From assembly GCA_014529385.2 (NCBI GenBank), contig CM043966.1, positions 98,443,587-98,507,586 on the forward strand: a stretch of DNA of 64,000 bases, given 5' to 3'. Numbering within the stretch: the first letter of the stretch is position 1; the number at the start of each line of letters is the position of its first letter. The stretch comes from Adiantum capillus-veneris (lineage: Eukaryota; Streptophyta; Polypodiopsida; Polypodiales; Pteridaceae). Under the pieces are notes generated by a model that was not told the DNA's origin, searched no databases, and saw only the letters and a program-made list of their open reading frames with translations. Positions 23,994 to 35,380 of the stretch are shown piece after piece. Position numbers and translations under genes: made by a program.

Positions 23994-26900
23994 TTAAGAG
24001 ATCTCTCTCTCATCCTCGCATAACTCAGCATAACTTCCTATATCTATATAGAGCTCTCCGTTTAAACACATATCCTCTGTTTCATTTTGTAGCTCCTCTG
24101 CATGCACCCCATATAGAGTAGTAGCATATTGATGCTCGTCTCGCAACACCGCAGCGGCTTCTGATTGAGCATCTTCTCTGATCTCCTCCATTGATGCCGT
24201 TGTGATTGGCACATGGTAGCCTTCATACGTCCTTGCACTACGAGGGGCTACCTCTATGATGTACCACCAGTTTGATGTAGACTTTGTAGGATGAAATATT
24301 ACCTGCCAGAGCCACATAACTTACATGAGAGCTTTCAAGCACATAACTTGTAAAAGGGGGATGTTAACTATTTATATACTTACTTGTTCACAATGCTCGG
24401 GTAGTACAAAAGTGTCTCTTAGGTCAGTCCATTTCTTAGTAGAATCCACCTCAAGAAAACCAGACTCTCCTCTACGCACAGTAGCGTTGCGACCCTCCAT
24501 GATTATCTTGAACCATTGCACGTCGAACAAGTCGACAAAAAATCCTCTGTAATCGATCCTCAAAATCTCTTGCAGCGTGCCGAAGTAAGTGAGTTCCGCC
24601 ACCACAGGATCTACATCAGAGGAACGTCGTCGACTAGACTGTTCAAATTTTGCCATGATTCCACAATCTTGAGTAAAACGCTTTTTGTCGATTCGTTCCA
24701 CCCTAAAATGTCAACCTTTACACCATGCTGCTGTGTATGACTTATACTACAACGAACAAAGATTATGAGTGGCCGTTCAAACGTTTATAAATAAAGTCAC
24801 TTGCTAGTCGTACATTGCAAACTTACCTTGGTCGCGCGACCCCGAGAGTACTCCCACTCTTCCTCAGTCACTTCATCACCGCATTGTTGTGCGCTTTTCA
24901 ATTGGTTGTGCAACCATCTTAAGCTCATGAAGGTTGGTAGGCTCTCCAGAACCGCTGGATAGTGCATCGGTGGTCGTCTTCCCCGTCTCCACTCGATTCG
25001 TGCCCTTTGTCGCTCTTTCTTTGCATCCTCATATTGTGAAATCCACTTTTGCATCACTGGATTGTGAAGCATGCAAAATCGGTTGATTTTAGCCTCTAGA
25101 TCTTCCGTCATCTTCTTCTCAACACCGAGATTTCACATGACAATCCTAGATATGCGCTCATCATCTATGGTTCTCCATAGCGTGTCCCGGGCTTTATCAA
25201 ATCCGTCTAGCCACTCTCCAATGTACACTAGGGACTCTAATACCAACCAACCTTCTGCCATGCTACCCTCCGGACGTGCCTTTTGACGCACATATCCCTT
25301 AAGCGTTTTCATGAAACGTTCTAAGAAGAACATCCATCTGGAATGAACTGTGCCAGCTATTTCCACCTCATCAACTATGTGAACAAGAAGATGCACCTGA
25401 ATGGTTAGCATTGTAGTAGGAAAATGTTTCTCAAACATGCACACAAGCTCCGCAGCATTTAGTTTGGCGAATGGTATGGAATCTACGTTGATCTCCTTTT
25501 GTGAGATCCATTGCACCAGCTTTGCAAGTTTGTAGATTGTGTTACAGATGTCGAGAGACAAACATCCCTCAATGGCAACAGGTAAAATAAACTGTAAAGT
25601 ATGTGCAGCAATGATATTAAAGTCCACATTTTATGCAATGATATTAAAGTCCACTATGAACGTACCTGACACATTTTATGCCAATCGTGTGACTTCAAAC
25701 CGGTAAGCTTTCCTTCTTTAGTAAAACACGTTCGGAGCGAGTGCATTACGCCAATGGGGGTCCGCAAAGATCGAATGGTCTCTTTTACTTTGCGTTCTTG
25801 GGCTTCCGTACTGAAAATCCATGGTGCTTTAGGGAGTTTTATCAATCCATCAGACGCTGTTTGCGGCCAATATTGCTCCATACGATTCACATTTCTAAGG
25901 TCAACTCTGGCTCCCAAAGTGTCCCATAGTAGATTACCCACATTCTTGAATATGTGCATTGGATCGAGCAAGTGATTGATCATGAGTCGGGGCCAGTATG
26001 GTAGCTCGTACCATAGAGATAGTCTCTTCATCCCTGGAGGCAATCTGTCATCGCACATCTCCTTCTGCTCTAACCATGCTTGTGCAGACATCCTTGGTGG
26101 CTCTCTTCCCAAAAAACAATCGCGTAACACATGATTCTCTGGAAGATACGCTTGATGACCTTCGTAGATTTGCTTCTTCAGTGAGGGTACCCTACGTGCA
26201 TTCAGTCTAGGTCCACATGTGACACATGCTCTGTATCCGCTTGTTTGAAGCCCTGCATGCATACACATGATAATAGATCAACTATGGGAAAAAACAAGAT
26301 TTACAGTGTCTGAGTGAGGAGTGTCAATAGATCACCCGAGCATTCTGTTAGCCCGGGATAGTCATGCATGGTCCACATTAGAATGCCTTTGATCAAAGCA
26401 TTCCATCGTCCTGTGTGTCGGCTCATATCCACCACCTCTATGCCAATCCACAATTGTTGTAGCTCTTCCAATAGTGGACGAAGATACACATCCATATTCC
26501 CCACTTTATATCGCCCTGGCACAATCAAGCTTAGCCATAGGTGCCCCTTCTTCGTAGTCAACCACGGGGGGATGTTGTAGTTGACGATGACAACGGGCCA
26601 TACACTGTAAGATGTTGATCTTTGACCAAATGGATTTACGCCATCCATAGCCAGGTCTAAGCGCAAATTTCGAGCTTCCTTGGCAAAATCCGACGATGTT
26701 CCATCTATATGTTTCGAGGCTACGCAATCTGCAGGAATTCGTAGCACACCATCCGAAGATTTATTCTCCTCATGCCATGATGCTAGGGCGGCCATGGACT
26801 TACATTCGAAGAAATGCTTGATGCGAGGAAGCAGAGGAAAATGTCGCAAAACCTTTTGTGGAATTTTTGTCCCGTGGAGATCTACTCGATATCTTTCGGA

Positions 26901-27704
26901 ATCACATTTCGGACACTTCTCCATGTCTATGTATTCCCCTCTGAAAAGAATGCAGTCATTAGGACAAGCGTGGATAGAATTGTAATCCATCCCTAAGTTT
27001 CGCAAAATCTTTCTTGCTTCATCTCGGGAATCTGGCATCACATTGTCAGCTGGTAGTATGTGCTCTTTCAGCAATCTACACAACATAAAAATATGATACA
27101 GTCGTGTAAAAATCTATCAGATCATTATACATTTAGAGTTTTATTAAAGTAAACTAATTGTAATAGATCACCTGAAAAGCGCTGTGACGCTAGTGTCACT
27201 CCATCCAAACTTTGCCTACATGTTGAGAAGAACCAGGAGTGCTTTCAATCTAAACATACGTGCTCCATTATACAATGGCGTATCGGCTTCACTTTTCATA
27301 TCATCATAGATAAGCCTTTCTGAATCCATGATCGTCTCAATCATTTCATCAATCTCGGGCTCAAACATTGCCTCGTTGGGAATGTGCTCTGCATGATCAT
27401 CCCCCGAGCTGTCAGAGGCTACATCTTGTGGCCTCACATATGCTGCTTGACCAAAGCGCCTGCGAACACGTCTATTGGGTTGCAAGATTGCTGCTTGTTG
27501 GCCAGCGTCAGAGTCCGACGAGTTATAATTGGCAACAACTCGATCTATAATAGATGGATCGAACTCGCAAAATTCGCGAACGTGCTGCAAAGAAACACGT
27601 CTTGTCCGTCGCACAGCATGCTTGCATTGATTACAAGGACATAAGACCCTCGTTGAGAGATAGGTGTTTCGGTTGGACGGTCCCACATCCTCGTCACTAC
27701 TCAT
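23994..27704 (-). CDS. CACTA TNP2 transposase (Transposase_21 family)
   Basis: Exons read on the minus strand: 27704-27170 (MSSDEDVG, CPCNQCKH zinc-like motif), 27086-26301, 26268-25660, 25627-25133, 25111-24800, 24750-24375 and 24314-23994. Hallmarks of TNP2 are MDYNSIHACPNDCILF, CPKCDSERYRV, LDLAMDGVNPFG, WPVVIVNYNIPPWL, LLDPMHIFKNVGN, GLKSHDWHKM, RWMFFLERFMKTLKGYVR and PEGSMAEGW. C-terminal DUF4218/4216-like sequence (ELTYFGTLQEILRIDYRGF) is also present. Introns are short with GT/AG edges. It catalyses excision and reinsertion of the element. I see a TAG near 27217 (LLNM*AKFGW) that may be a mutation or a splicing detail. Otherwise the exons are open, so the gene is close to intact. Confidence 0.9.
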
Positions 27705-27766
27705 AATGAGGATAAAAAACTTATAACCTGGACAACAAATTTAATATACTATTGGCATTCTTCGTC

Positions 27767-27770
<4 letters not shown>

Positions 27771-27841
<71 letters not shown>
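27771..27841. repeat. (CT)n microsatellite
   Basis: An uninterrupted CT tract of about 70 bp, just upstream (minus-strand sense) of the TNP2 start codon. Confidence 0.95.
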
Positions 27842-27842
<1 letters not shown>

Positions 27843-28175
27843 ACCTCACATTCTCTAGTCATGTCCAATCCCCGCACACCTCGGTCTAGAGGTGCACGGA
27901 AATCAGAACCACCGGGTTATAATCTCGTCTTTATTGGTCAATACCTATATTTGTGGGTACAAGAAATCTACACACCCACGTCTACATGATACTGCATGTA
28001 GTGGACAAAACCCCTTTGCCTCTTCTCTAGCTGTAGCACTTCACAGCATCTTAACATCTTTTCACAGTAGATCTTTTCACTGTTCGTCTAACTCTAAACC
28101 CTAAACCGTAAGTAATTCTTGCGTGGACTCGATCTAATGTAAATAAGCGTAAATCTAAATAAATGTAAATCTAAC

Positions 28176-28985
28176 TAAAAATAAACCTAAATTTAATTTA
28201 AGGTAAGTCTACATCTAACCTAATCTTTAACGTCTTTTGGGATAGTTTCCTACGACGTTAAAACTCTCTTCTTCTTGTGTGTGTGTGTGTGTGTGTGGGT
28301 AAACCTAAATAAACCTAAGTCTAATCTAATATAACATAAATCTAAATCTAACGTAAATTATGTTATATTAAAAACAAAGAACTAAACTAACAGGGATTAT
28401 AAGAACCTTAAAACTCATTTAACACATAATTTTTCACATAACTCGGCAAGAGTTGGCATTCTCATCACTAAAGATGTGAGAGTTAACTTCCGGTGGTGAC
28501 GCTGCCTCATCTCCATCCACATCTGACGACAGCAATTGGCCCTTTAGACCGTTCTTGCTCTTGTTACTAACTTTGAAGTTGCTGTTGAATGACTAGAGGT
28601 TGTCTAGATGGTCATTGTGTCGGGGATGTAGTGACTCTTGCCGCCCTGAAGATCCACCTTCCTCCCTATCTTCTGAAGACATTTCACCAGTACTTTTGGA
28701 TCGACGGAGCCCACCATGAGTGAAGGCAGCAATACCCTATATTCCATTGAGGGCTTTCTTCACCCGCTTCATGCAGGCATCGCAGTCTATGGAGACCTAA
28801 ATCTAATCTAATATAACATAAATCTAAATCTAGCGTAAATAAACGTAAATCTAGTTAAAAATAAACCTAAATCTAATTTAATGTAAGTCTACATATAACC
28901 TAATCTTTAACGTCTTTTAAGATAGTTTCCTACGACGTTATAACTCTCTTCTTCTTGTGTGTGTGTACGTGTGTGGATGTGTGTG
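28176..28985. repeat. Direct duplication flanking a gene-like fragment
   Basis: A block of about 120 bp (ACCTAATCTTTAACGTCTTT, then CCTACGACGTTA and a TG microsatellite) occurs at about 28176-28300 and again at about 28857-28985. A TAATCTAATATAACATAAAT block also occurs at about 28315 and 28803. The two copies enclose the HMA-like fragment. This looks like a segmental duplication inside the CACTA element. Confidence 0.75.
28440..28796 (-). pseudogene. Possible captured heavy-metal-associated domain exon
   Basis: On the minus strand, directly after an acceptor-like TTTAG (28797-28801), the frame reads VSIDCDACMKRVKKALNGI. This matches the start of an HMA domain with its CxxC metal-binding pair. 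A stop follows, then a low-complexity Ser/Glu/Asn-rich stretch (SFNSNFKVSNKSKNGLKGQL, DVDGDEAASPPEVNS) in the same frame with one more stop. The rest of the HMA fold is missing. It lies in the noncoding arm of the CACTA element, where such elements often carry host gene pieces. The match is short, so chance similarity is possible. Confidence 0.4.
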
Positions 28986-29159
28986 CCAATAAAAAGAGAT
29001 AAATTGTATAACCTTTCTATCACCCATGCCAAGTATGATAGATTGATTATGCCATTTCCCTCTTGAATAATAGGTCTTGAGTTCAACTCCTCGTCGGCTA
29101 GATCTTTAGGTCTTTTAATTTTAATTAGTTTCCTACGACGTTAAATTAGTTTCTCTCTC

Positions 29160-29378
29160 TTTCTCTCTCAATGTGTGTGCGTTTTTTTGGATCGTATGCA
29201 TGTTTTCTCTCTCTTTTCCTCTCTCAATGTGTGCGTTTTTTGTTTATGCATGTTCTCTCTCTTTTCCTCTCTCAATGCGTGCGTTTTTTGTTTATGCATG
29301 CTCTCTCTCTCTTTTCCTCTCTCAATGTGTGTGTGCATTCTTTGTTTATGTATGTGTGTGTGCGTTTTTGTTTTTGTT

Positions 29379-29432
<54 letters not shown>

Positions 29433-29572
29433 AACACTATGTGTGTGTGTGTATGTGTGTGTGTGAGAGAGAGAGAGAGGGAGAGAGAAAGAGGGGAAGG
29501 GAACATGAGAATGAGGAGAGGGAAGGAGCATACCTGGATCTCCTTCCTCTCCTCGTGTGTGTGTGTGTGGAG

Positions 29573-29637
<65 letters not shown>

Positions 29638-29640
29638 CGT
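29160..29640. repeat. Simple-repeat zone (CT)n, (TG)n and (GA)n
   Basis: Tracts at about 29160-29370 (CTCT plus TGTG units, with the CTCTCAATG(T/C)GTGCGTTTTT unit repeated at least four times), 29381-29428 (CT), 29437-29480 (TG then GA) and 29574-29632 (GA). Long open frames across this zone in several frames are products of the repeats. Confidence 0.9.
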
Positions 29641-29666
29641 TACCTGCTCCTTGCTTGAGGGCGCCG

Positions 29667-29695
29667 AAAAACTCAGATCTGAGATCTGAGTTTTT
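29667..29695. repeat. 29-bp perfect inverted repeat
   Basis: The arms AAAAACTCAGATCT and AGATCTGAGTTTTT are exact reverse complements around one G. It lies about 150 bp inside the right end of the CACTA element, next to the subterminal CGTCGCTA repeats. Confidence 0.85.
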
Positions 29696-29724
29696 GGGCG
29701 AGCTCGGTTATTTTTTTAGCCCAG

Positions 29725-29825
29725 CCGGCGTCGCTATGAGCGTCGCTATAAACGTCGCAAATTTCTTTGTAAATTTGCGACGCTCATAGTGACGCCAGGA
29801 ATTTTTTTTTGAGCGTCGCTAATAT
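29725..29825. promoter_or_regulatory. Right subterminal CGTCGCTA repeats of the CACTA element
   Basis: Several CGTCGCTA/TAGCGACG-type words in both orientations, including GCGTCGCTATGAGCGTCGCT and a short inverted repeat around AAATTTC/GAAATTT. They match the left subterminal zone at 21880-22045. Confidence 0.8.
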
Positions 29826-29843
29826 GAATAGCCTCTTGTAGTG

Positions 29844-31731
29844 TATGGTATGTACCATCTTTCTTTTGCACTAAAAGTACTAGAGAACAAAAGGGAGAGG
29901 AGATAGGTCTCACCATCCCTTTGTTAATTAATACTTGTACTTGCCTCATGATCTCCTCTTGTTGAGCTTGAGAAACTTGATAGGGAGGCTTGTTAGGCGG
30001 TGAGTTTCCTGGAAGGAGCTCAATGTGATGGTCATCATCCCCTCATTTTGGAGGTAATTCCATAGGGATATCATCGATGAACACATCTTGGAATCCTTTT
30101 GAAAAATTAGACAAGTCTAAGTCTTCTTGATTCCCACCATTTACATTTGATGAAACATTAAGATCTTTTAGAGACTCTTTGACAAAAATCATGTACGCAA
30201 AAACAGAGCTCTTCATTGATTTATCATAAGCAGGAGGATCTACAAGTGGTATAGTACAACCACACTCACTAGAATCTATATACATGTTCTTTTCCCTGTA
30301 GGTGAAGTAGATTCTCCTTTCAGGGAACTTCAGGTTGGCAGCCATGCGATCAAACCATGGTGCCCCTAGGATAGCATCCTCATGTTAGAGAGGAGAGATA
30401 AAATATTCTTCTTTGTCAACATAGCTTTGGACAAGGAGCCTCAACTTTCCAATCAAGGGAGTAACAGAGGCTGTTGTCCCTTGAAAGCAGTGTCAACCGG
30501 TACAACATCTTTCATCTCAAAAGCTTGAATGCCCAACTTGGTGGCCAACTCTGTTGATATGAAATTGTGAGTAGAGCCAGGGTCAAACAAGATGAAGGCA
30601 TCATGCTCTCTTAACTTTCCCCAAGCATAGGAGAGAGGTGCACCTTTGCAATGAGAATTCTCTTTCGGAGCTTCAATGGTGGAAGCTCTAAGAGTCTCAT
30701 GGAGAATATACTTCTTGGGGCAAGAACAATAACCATGTCCTTGCTCCCCACACTTAAAACACTTATGGTCCTTGCGAAAAGCTTCAATCTCTTTAGGAGA
30801 GAGTTTTTTTCTTCTTTTGTAAACTCCCTTCTCCTTAGACCTATTGCTGTTGTTTTTGTTGGAAGTGGCTTAAAGTTTCATTACTTTCTTGCTCTTTGGA
30901 TTCCTCCTCTTGTATGGGAGAGAGTCTTATTTTGGGGGTCTCTTTAACAGGCCTCCTTTCCTCTTGGGAGGAGTTGGCGATCGTCTAGACCACCATCTTC
31001 ATGGAGCCACATCTTCAGAGGAACTTAACGTTTCATTGCTTTCTTGCTCCTTGGATTCCTACTCTTGTATGGAGTCTTCTTTTGGTGGTCTCTTCAAGAG
31101 GCCTCCTAAGCTCTCTCTCCTCTTGGAGAGGAAGGGAAATCCCATAAGCACGAAGTTGTTGAGTAACTTTGGCTTGCAAAGCACAGTGGCCCATAGCTTG
31201 TTGCAACCTAGTAAAGAGATAATTGACAAGCATGGGGGCATCATCATTAGCACCTTCATGTGAAAAATCAAAGCTATCAATGTTCATTTTACTCTCTTGA
31301 TTATTGTCAGCCAGGATAACAAAATTTTTGTACGTACTTTGTGTATGCTTTGTCAATTCAAAACCTTAGTTTCCACTCCTCTTAGCCTTTGAAAATTGGC
31401 TCTTAAGTATCTACACCCATCGCTCAAAGTGGTTAATTATAGAGAGTAGTGGAGTGGGTATAATATTGCAAAATTGCCGAGGTCTAGATCCTTTTGAACT
31501 TCTTACGGATCAATAATGGTAAAGCTATAGGCAAGTCTAAAAAGACTCCATTATTAAGTCCAAAGCTCCCAAGGTGGTGTGCACCATATCCCACATAGTG
31601 GGCTCAACATAACCGATAATAGATCCTAGTCCCACTTACCCTAATATAATTAACAAAATCAACCATTTATAGCCTACTTAAGGACATCTCTTCTTAAGCA
31701 AGAAAAGAGAAACCAAATGCTCTAATACCAA
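29844..31731 (-). pseudogene. Gypsy element E: leader, gag end, protease and RT start
   Basis: On the minus strand a primer-binding site TGGTATTAGAGC (plus 31719-31730) matches the initiator-Met tRNA pattern with one change. A short gag-like stretch (31356-31033) and the zinc knuckle CFKCGEQGHGYCSC (about 30705-30765) follow. Next are a protease-like ILFDPGSTHNFIS (about 30560-30600, DPGS in place of DTG) and the RT entry (PPYQVSQAQQEEIMRQV, VLLVQKKDGTY). Most of gag is missing. An imperfect tandem duplication of about 150 bp (30880-30960 versus 31035-31110) lies in the linker. The frame stops at the CACTA edge and resumes at 21824. Confidence 0.85.
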
Positions 31732-33769
31732 TGTAATGGAACTGGCCTATTAACTTGAGAGTAGAAGAAATTAGAGAGAGTACTTTTGAGAAATTACTTT
31801 GAGAGCATAGAGGGTGAACATAATTGAAGTTAGCAACATAAACATAGCATTTAGTTAACTTGGCATGAACAATAATTTTTCAAGACAGAGAGTTTAGAGA
31901 ACATGACAACAATTGAGGACCGGATTTATTTGGAGCCGGTCCCCCCTCCAATAGGCATTTGTATTATAGTTTCTCCCATCAAGAGAGACTTGTTACAATA
32001 CAGTCTTTGTGCTCCTTTTGACCTAGGTGATGCAATAAATATGGAAAGCTTTATGCATCATGGGCATAACATAAACTTTGTGGAAAGCATTAACTATCCC
32101 AAGCCTCAGTCCCAAGACCTCAAACACCTTCGAAGGTGGAGAGAGCTAGCATGGAATGAGGGTAGGGAAGAGGAAGAAGAAACATTTCATAGGAGAAAGA
32201 ATTAGTTCCTCATTTATCATCACTCTTCTTTCTAGCATACATAATAGCATAGTAATGAAGATGGAAAAGATGGAAATCTTAAGCATTGAAGCATGGCTCT
32301 TGGTTGGATTTGCATTCCATAGCCAAGAGTATTGGTGTAGGCTCTCAACCTCTCTACTTTCTTGGAGAAGGAGAGGGAGCTCTTGCACTTTGAACTTCAC
32401 ACAATGAGAGTGTGTGTGGGAGAGTATAACCCCCAAGAAGGCCCCCTACTTGCTTTGGTCGACCCCCCCTTGTAGCTCATGTTTGAAGCTCATTGGACCC
32501 CTCGAAGCCTAGCCAATCATAAGCAAGAGTCATACCAAGCAACAAGGGTAGCCTTGGGACAAGTGTCCCCCTTTTCCCTTTGAGAGAGAGGGCTTGATAA
32601 ATGCTAAATCAATTAGTTAAATCCACTAATTATCATTGGACCCCTTGGGTGGCCAACCAATAGGATTTAGGCACACTATGAGGGTAACCTAGCTAGGGGC
32701 TTGACATGTTTCCTACTTGCCTCTTGGGAAAGGGGTGCCCTTTGGGAGAGAGAGTGGTCAAGCAACCACCCCCCCTTCTTGCATGGCTCGCACCCTCCTT
32801 GTAGGGATTTTCTTAGAATTTTCTGCCACCTCGAGCCCCTCAACCTTGGGCCTAGTTCTCACCACAAGCTTGGTCCTTAAGCCCCTCAAGCTTGGGATGG
32901 GTTCCCACCCCAAGTACAGCCCTAGCATCTCAATCATGACAAGCACCTCAAGCATCTCAATCATCAACCACTTCAAGTATCTCAAGAATCTCAGTCATTA
33001 GGTATGACAAGCATCTTAAGCTTGGGCCGGGTTCCCACCTCAATCACAGCCCTAGCTTATCTAAGATCAAAAGAACTTTTAACACTAACTATTGGAGGTC
33101 TTCAATCAATCTAACCCTAAGGTCTTTATGCTCCATTGGTTAGCCTTTCTCTTTGATAGAACCATCTCTCATTTGGGCCCCTTTACCATTGGCCCCATGT
33201 TGAGATAGATCTATAAGCACATGTCGGTATCCTAACCCTTGTTCCCATTTATTCTCCCACATTAAATGATCAATTTAATATGAGAAAATCATCTCGGTTG
33301 GTTAGATATTAGATTTTATGACATATCCAAACCATGTATATGTCAAATTTTTATTCCTTCTGAATTTGGATATCAAAAAGCTCTAGTTTTAGTATATTTC
33401 CAAGTTTCTTTGTGTTTTTGCCTAATTTTTGTGATTTGGTTGAGTTTTTGTGTTAATTTTTCCACCAAAAGTGTATAGCTGGAGATTTTGAGTCACCCTG
33501 GACCTAATGGTATCAATTCTTACCAAAAATGTTAAAGGGGATCATGGATCGCGATCCATGTTCTTGCACCAATCCGCATGGATTTTTCTAGATTCACTCT
33601 TTGTGGTTTGGTTATGCCTTTTTTGCACTTCTTTTTTAGTTTTGATTAGCTTTGGAGTTATGACCATCAATTTTTCAATCTTTCAAAGTTTATGGTCATT
33701 TCACCCAAAATATGGTTTTCACCGTTTTCTTCCCTTATCATTCAACCCAATTTTGATGGTGATAGTTTA
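31732..33769 (-). other. Putative 5' LTR and flank of element E, no gene
   Basis: Sequence starting TGTAATGGAACTGG (plus strand) directly beside the primer-binding site should be the inner edge of the upstream LTR of E. No second LTR copy exists in the window, so the outer edge is unknown. It contains an imperfect 130-bp-spaced repeat of AAGCTTGGG..GGGTTCCCACC (32887 and 33017) and an 18-bp perfect palindrome at 33543-33560. I see no coding region. Confidence 0.5.
33543..33560. repeat. 18-bp perfect palindrome
   Basis: CATGGATCGCGATCCATG reads the same on both strands. It is surrounded by AT-rich noncoding sequence. No function can be assigned. Confidence 0.8.
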
Positions 33770-33996
33770 TGTTACCATGTACATGTGGTAGTGATGTCTG
33801 TGAACACACTACGACCGTCGGGGCATTTTTTCCCCCTTTAAGAGGTTTTTTCCCTCGAGCATTGTAAATACGCCCATCACTCTAGGGCTATCTATCTTTC
33901 CATTGCACACTAAGTATTACACTCTCTATTGTGTGCCTTGATCTTCCTTTGTCTTCTCCAAGATGTGTGCGTTTCTCTACAACCCTAATTCCAGCA
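33770..33996 (+). repeat. 5' LTR of copia F
   Basis: Direct repeat of 38643-38868, short as is common for copia elements. It shares the GTGGTAGTGATGT and ATACGCCCATCACTCTAGGG words with the other copy. Confidence 0.9.
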
Positions 33997-33997
33997 A

Positions 33998-34010
33998 TTG
34001 GTATCAGAGC
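33998..34010 (+). promoter_or_regulatory. Primer-binding site of copia F
   Basis: TTGGTATCAGAGC lies one base after the 5' LTR. Its complement fits the 3' end of plant initiator methionine tRNA, the usual primer for minus-strand DNA synthesis in copia elements. Confidence 0.9.
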
Positions 34011-34317
34011 AGGTTACGTCCTCCCGGGCTTAGTTGCCAGCTACTCCAACACATGCCTGCTCACTTTCTCCAATTACAGTGAGGTTTGGTGAGCGTTTGC
34101 AGGTCGACAAATATTTCGGGCTCATTTCGGCCTCCGTTTCCACTACAGGCAGTTCTGCACATGCAATTTCATCATTTTGTGCAGAATTTTTGACATTGCT
34201 GATTTTTGCATAACAGGTGCCTTACAGCCTTCTATGGTTTGTGCTATATAGTACGTATTGTTCCTGCTCCGTTTCTCCTATTTTTGGGTAGTTTTCACAT
34301 CAGGTGCAGCATTTACC

Positions 34318-35380
34318 ATGGCTAACAACAACACAGATGTCTTCAAGATGTTTGCTGCTGAGGACAGGTTGGATGGGGACAATTACCCTATGTGGGCTTA
34401 TATGATGCAACACGTTCTTGTGACAAAGGGCGTTTGGAATATTGCACAGGGCATTGATGTATGTCCTGGTTCTGAGGATGTAGGCGATGTTGAGGATGTT
34501 GCAGGTCTTGTTGCAATGATTGCTGCTATTAGAGTTGTTTTGCCTATGGAAGAACAAGCTCATTGGGATGTAAAGGATGCACATGTTCATGCACTGATTG
34601 CGTTGTCTATGAAGTGCACCATTGTTCCTCACATCCATTCATGAAAATCTACAAAACAGGCTTGGGATATTTGGGCTGGTCTTTATGCAAGTCGCAATGA
34701 GGCTAAAATTGCTTTGCTGCGTAAAGAGCTGGAGTCGAAGATTATGCATGAGGAAGATGATATGGACACTTTCCTTGCTAGTGTCAAGGATATCAATGAG
34801 CAACTTATTTCTGCAGGTGAAGTCATTTCAGACAATTCCCTTGTGCAGACTGTTCTTGATGCCTTACCAGATTCTTACCAGACTTTTGCTAGTACTTGGA
34901 GACTTATGACCCAAGGAAACCTAGAAGTTCTCAAGTTTGATGCATTATGCACATTGCTTTTGCAAGAGTCACTTTCCAAAAAAAATAGGACTCAACAACG
35001 TGCAGTTGAATAGGCTTTTATTACTTCTCAAAGAAAGGGTGGTAACAGCAATGTAGCCACTTCTTATGGTTCTGTTGCAAGTGGCAAAATTTATGTTCCC
35101 AATGCTTCTACTGACAGCACATCGCCGGGCAATTATTGTGACAAGGGAAAAAAGAAGATGCGTTTCCATTATTGTAAAGCTAATGATCACTTGATCAAGT
35201 TGTGTCCTAAGTTGAAGGCCAAAGAGGCTAAGAAGGAAGAGGGTGGTTCCACTGCAAATGCTGGCTCCACTACAAATGCAGCCATTGTTGAGTCTTCTGT
35301 GAAAGGAGACTGTGTTGCTAATATTGATGCAGAATGGGATTTTAGTGCAGATTGTACTTACAATCCTGTTGCCCATGATG
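34318..35380 (+). pseudogene. Copia F gag
   Basis: Starts at ATG 34318 (MANNNTDVFKMFAAEDRLDGDNY, then MWAYMMQHVL, a typical copia gag opening). A TGA at 34642-34644 is followed by continuous frame from KSTKQAWDIWAGLYASRN through LPDSYQTFASTW. The zinc knuckle near 35158-35205 reads FHYCKANDHLIKLC, so the first Cys of CX2CX4HX4C is lost. The role in an active copy is particle formation. Confidence 0.85.

Larger units (their letters stand above)
21825..29843 (-). mobile_element. CACTA (En/Spm) DNA transposon, 8.0 kb
   Basis: The left end reads CACTACATGAGG and the right end, complemented, reads CACTACAAGAGG, so the terminal inverted repeats match at 11 of 12 bases. Both sides have the 3-bp target duplication TAT (21822-21824 and 29844-29846). 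Subterminal regions carry many copies of CGTCGCTA/TAGCGACG in both orientations (about 21890-22040 and 29725-29825), as expected for binding sites of the element's own proteins. Two minus-strand genes encode a TNP2 transposase and a second transposition protein. It is inserted in the RT of gypsy element E. Removing it with one TAT returns the E frame. Confidence 0.95.

Noticed and set aside
29171-29789. Long open frames (up to 204 residues) on both strands
   Set aside because: They run through CT, TG and GA microsatellites and encode SL, RE or VC repeats. No domain is present.
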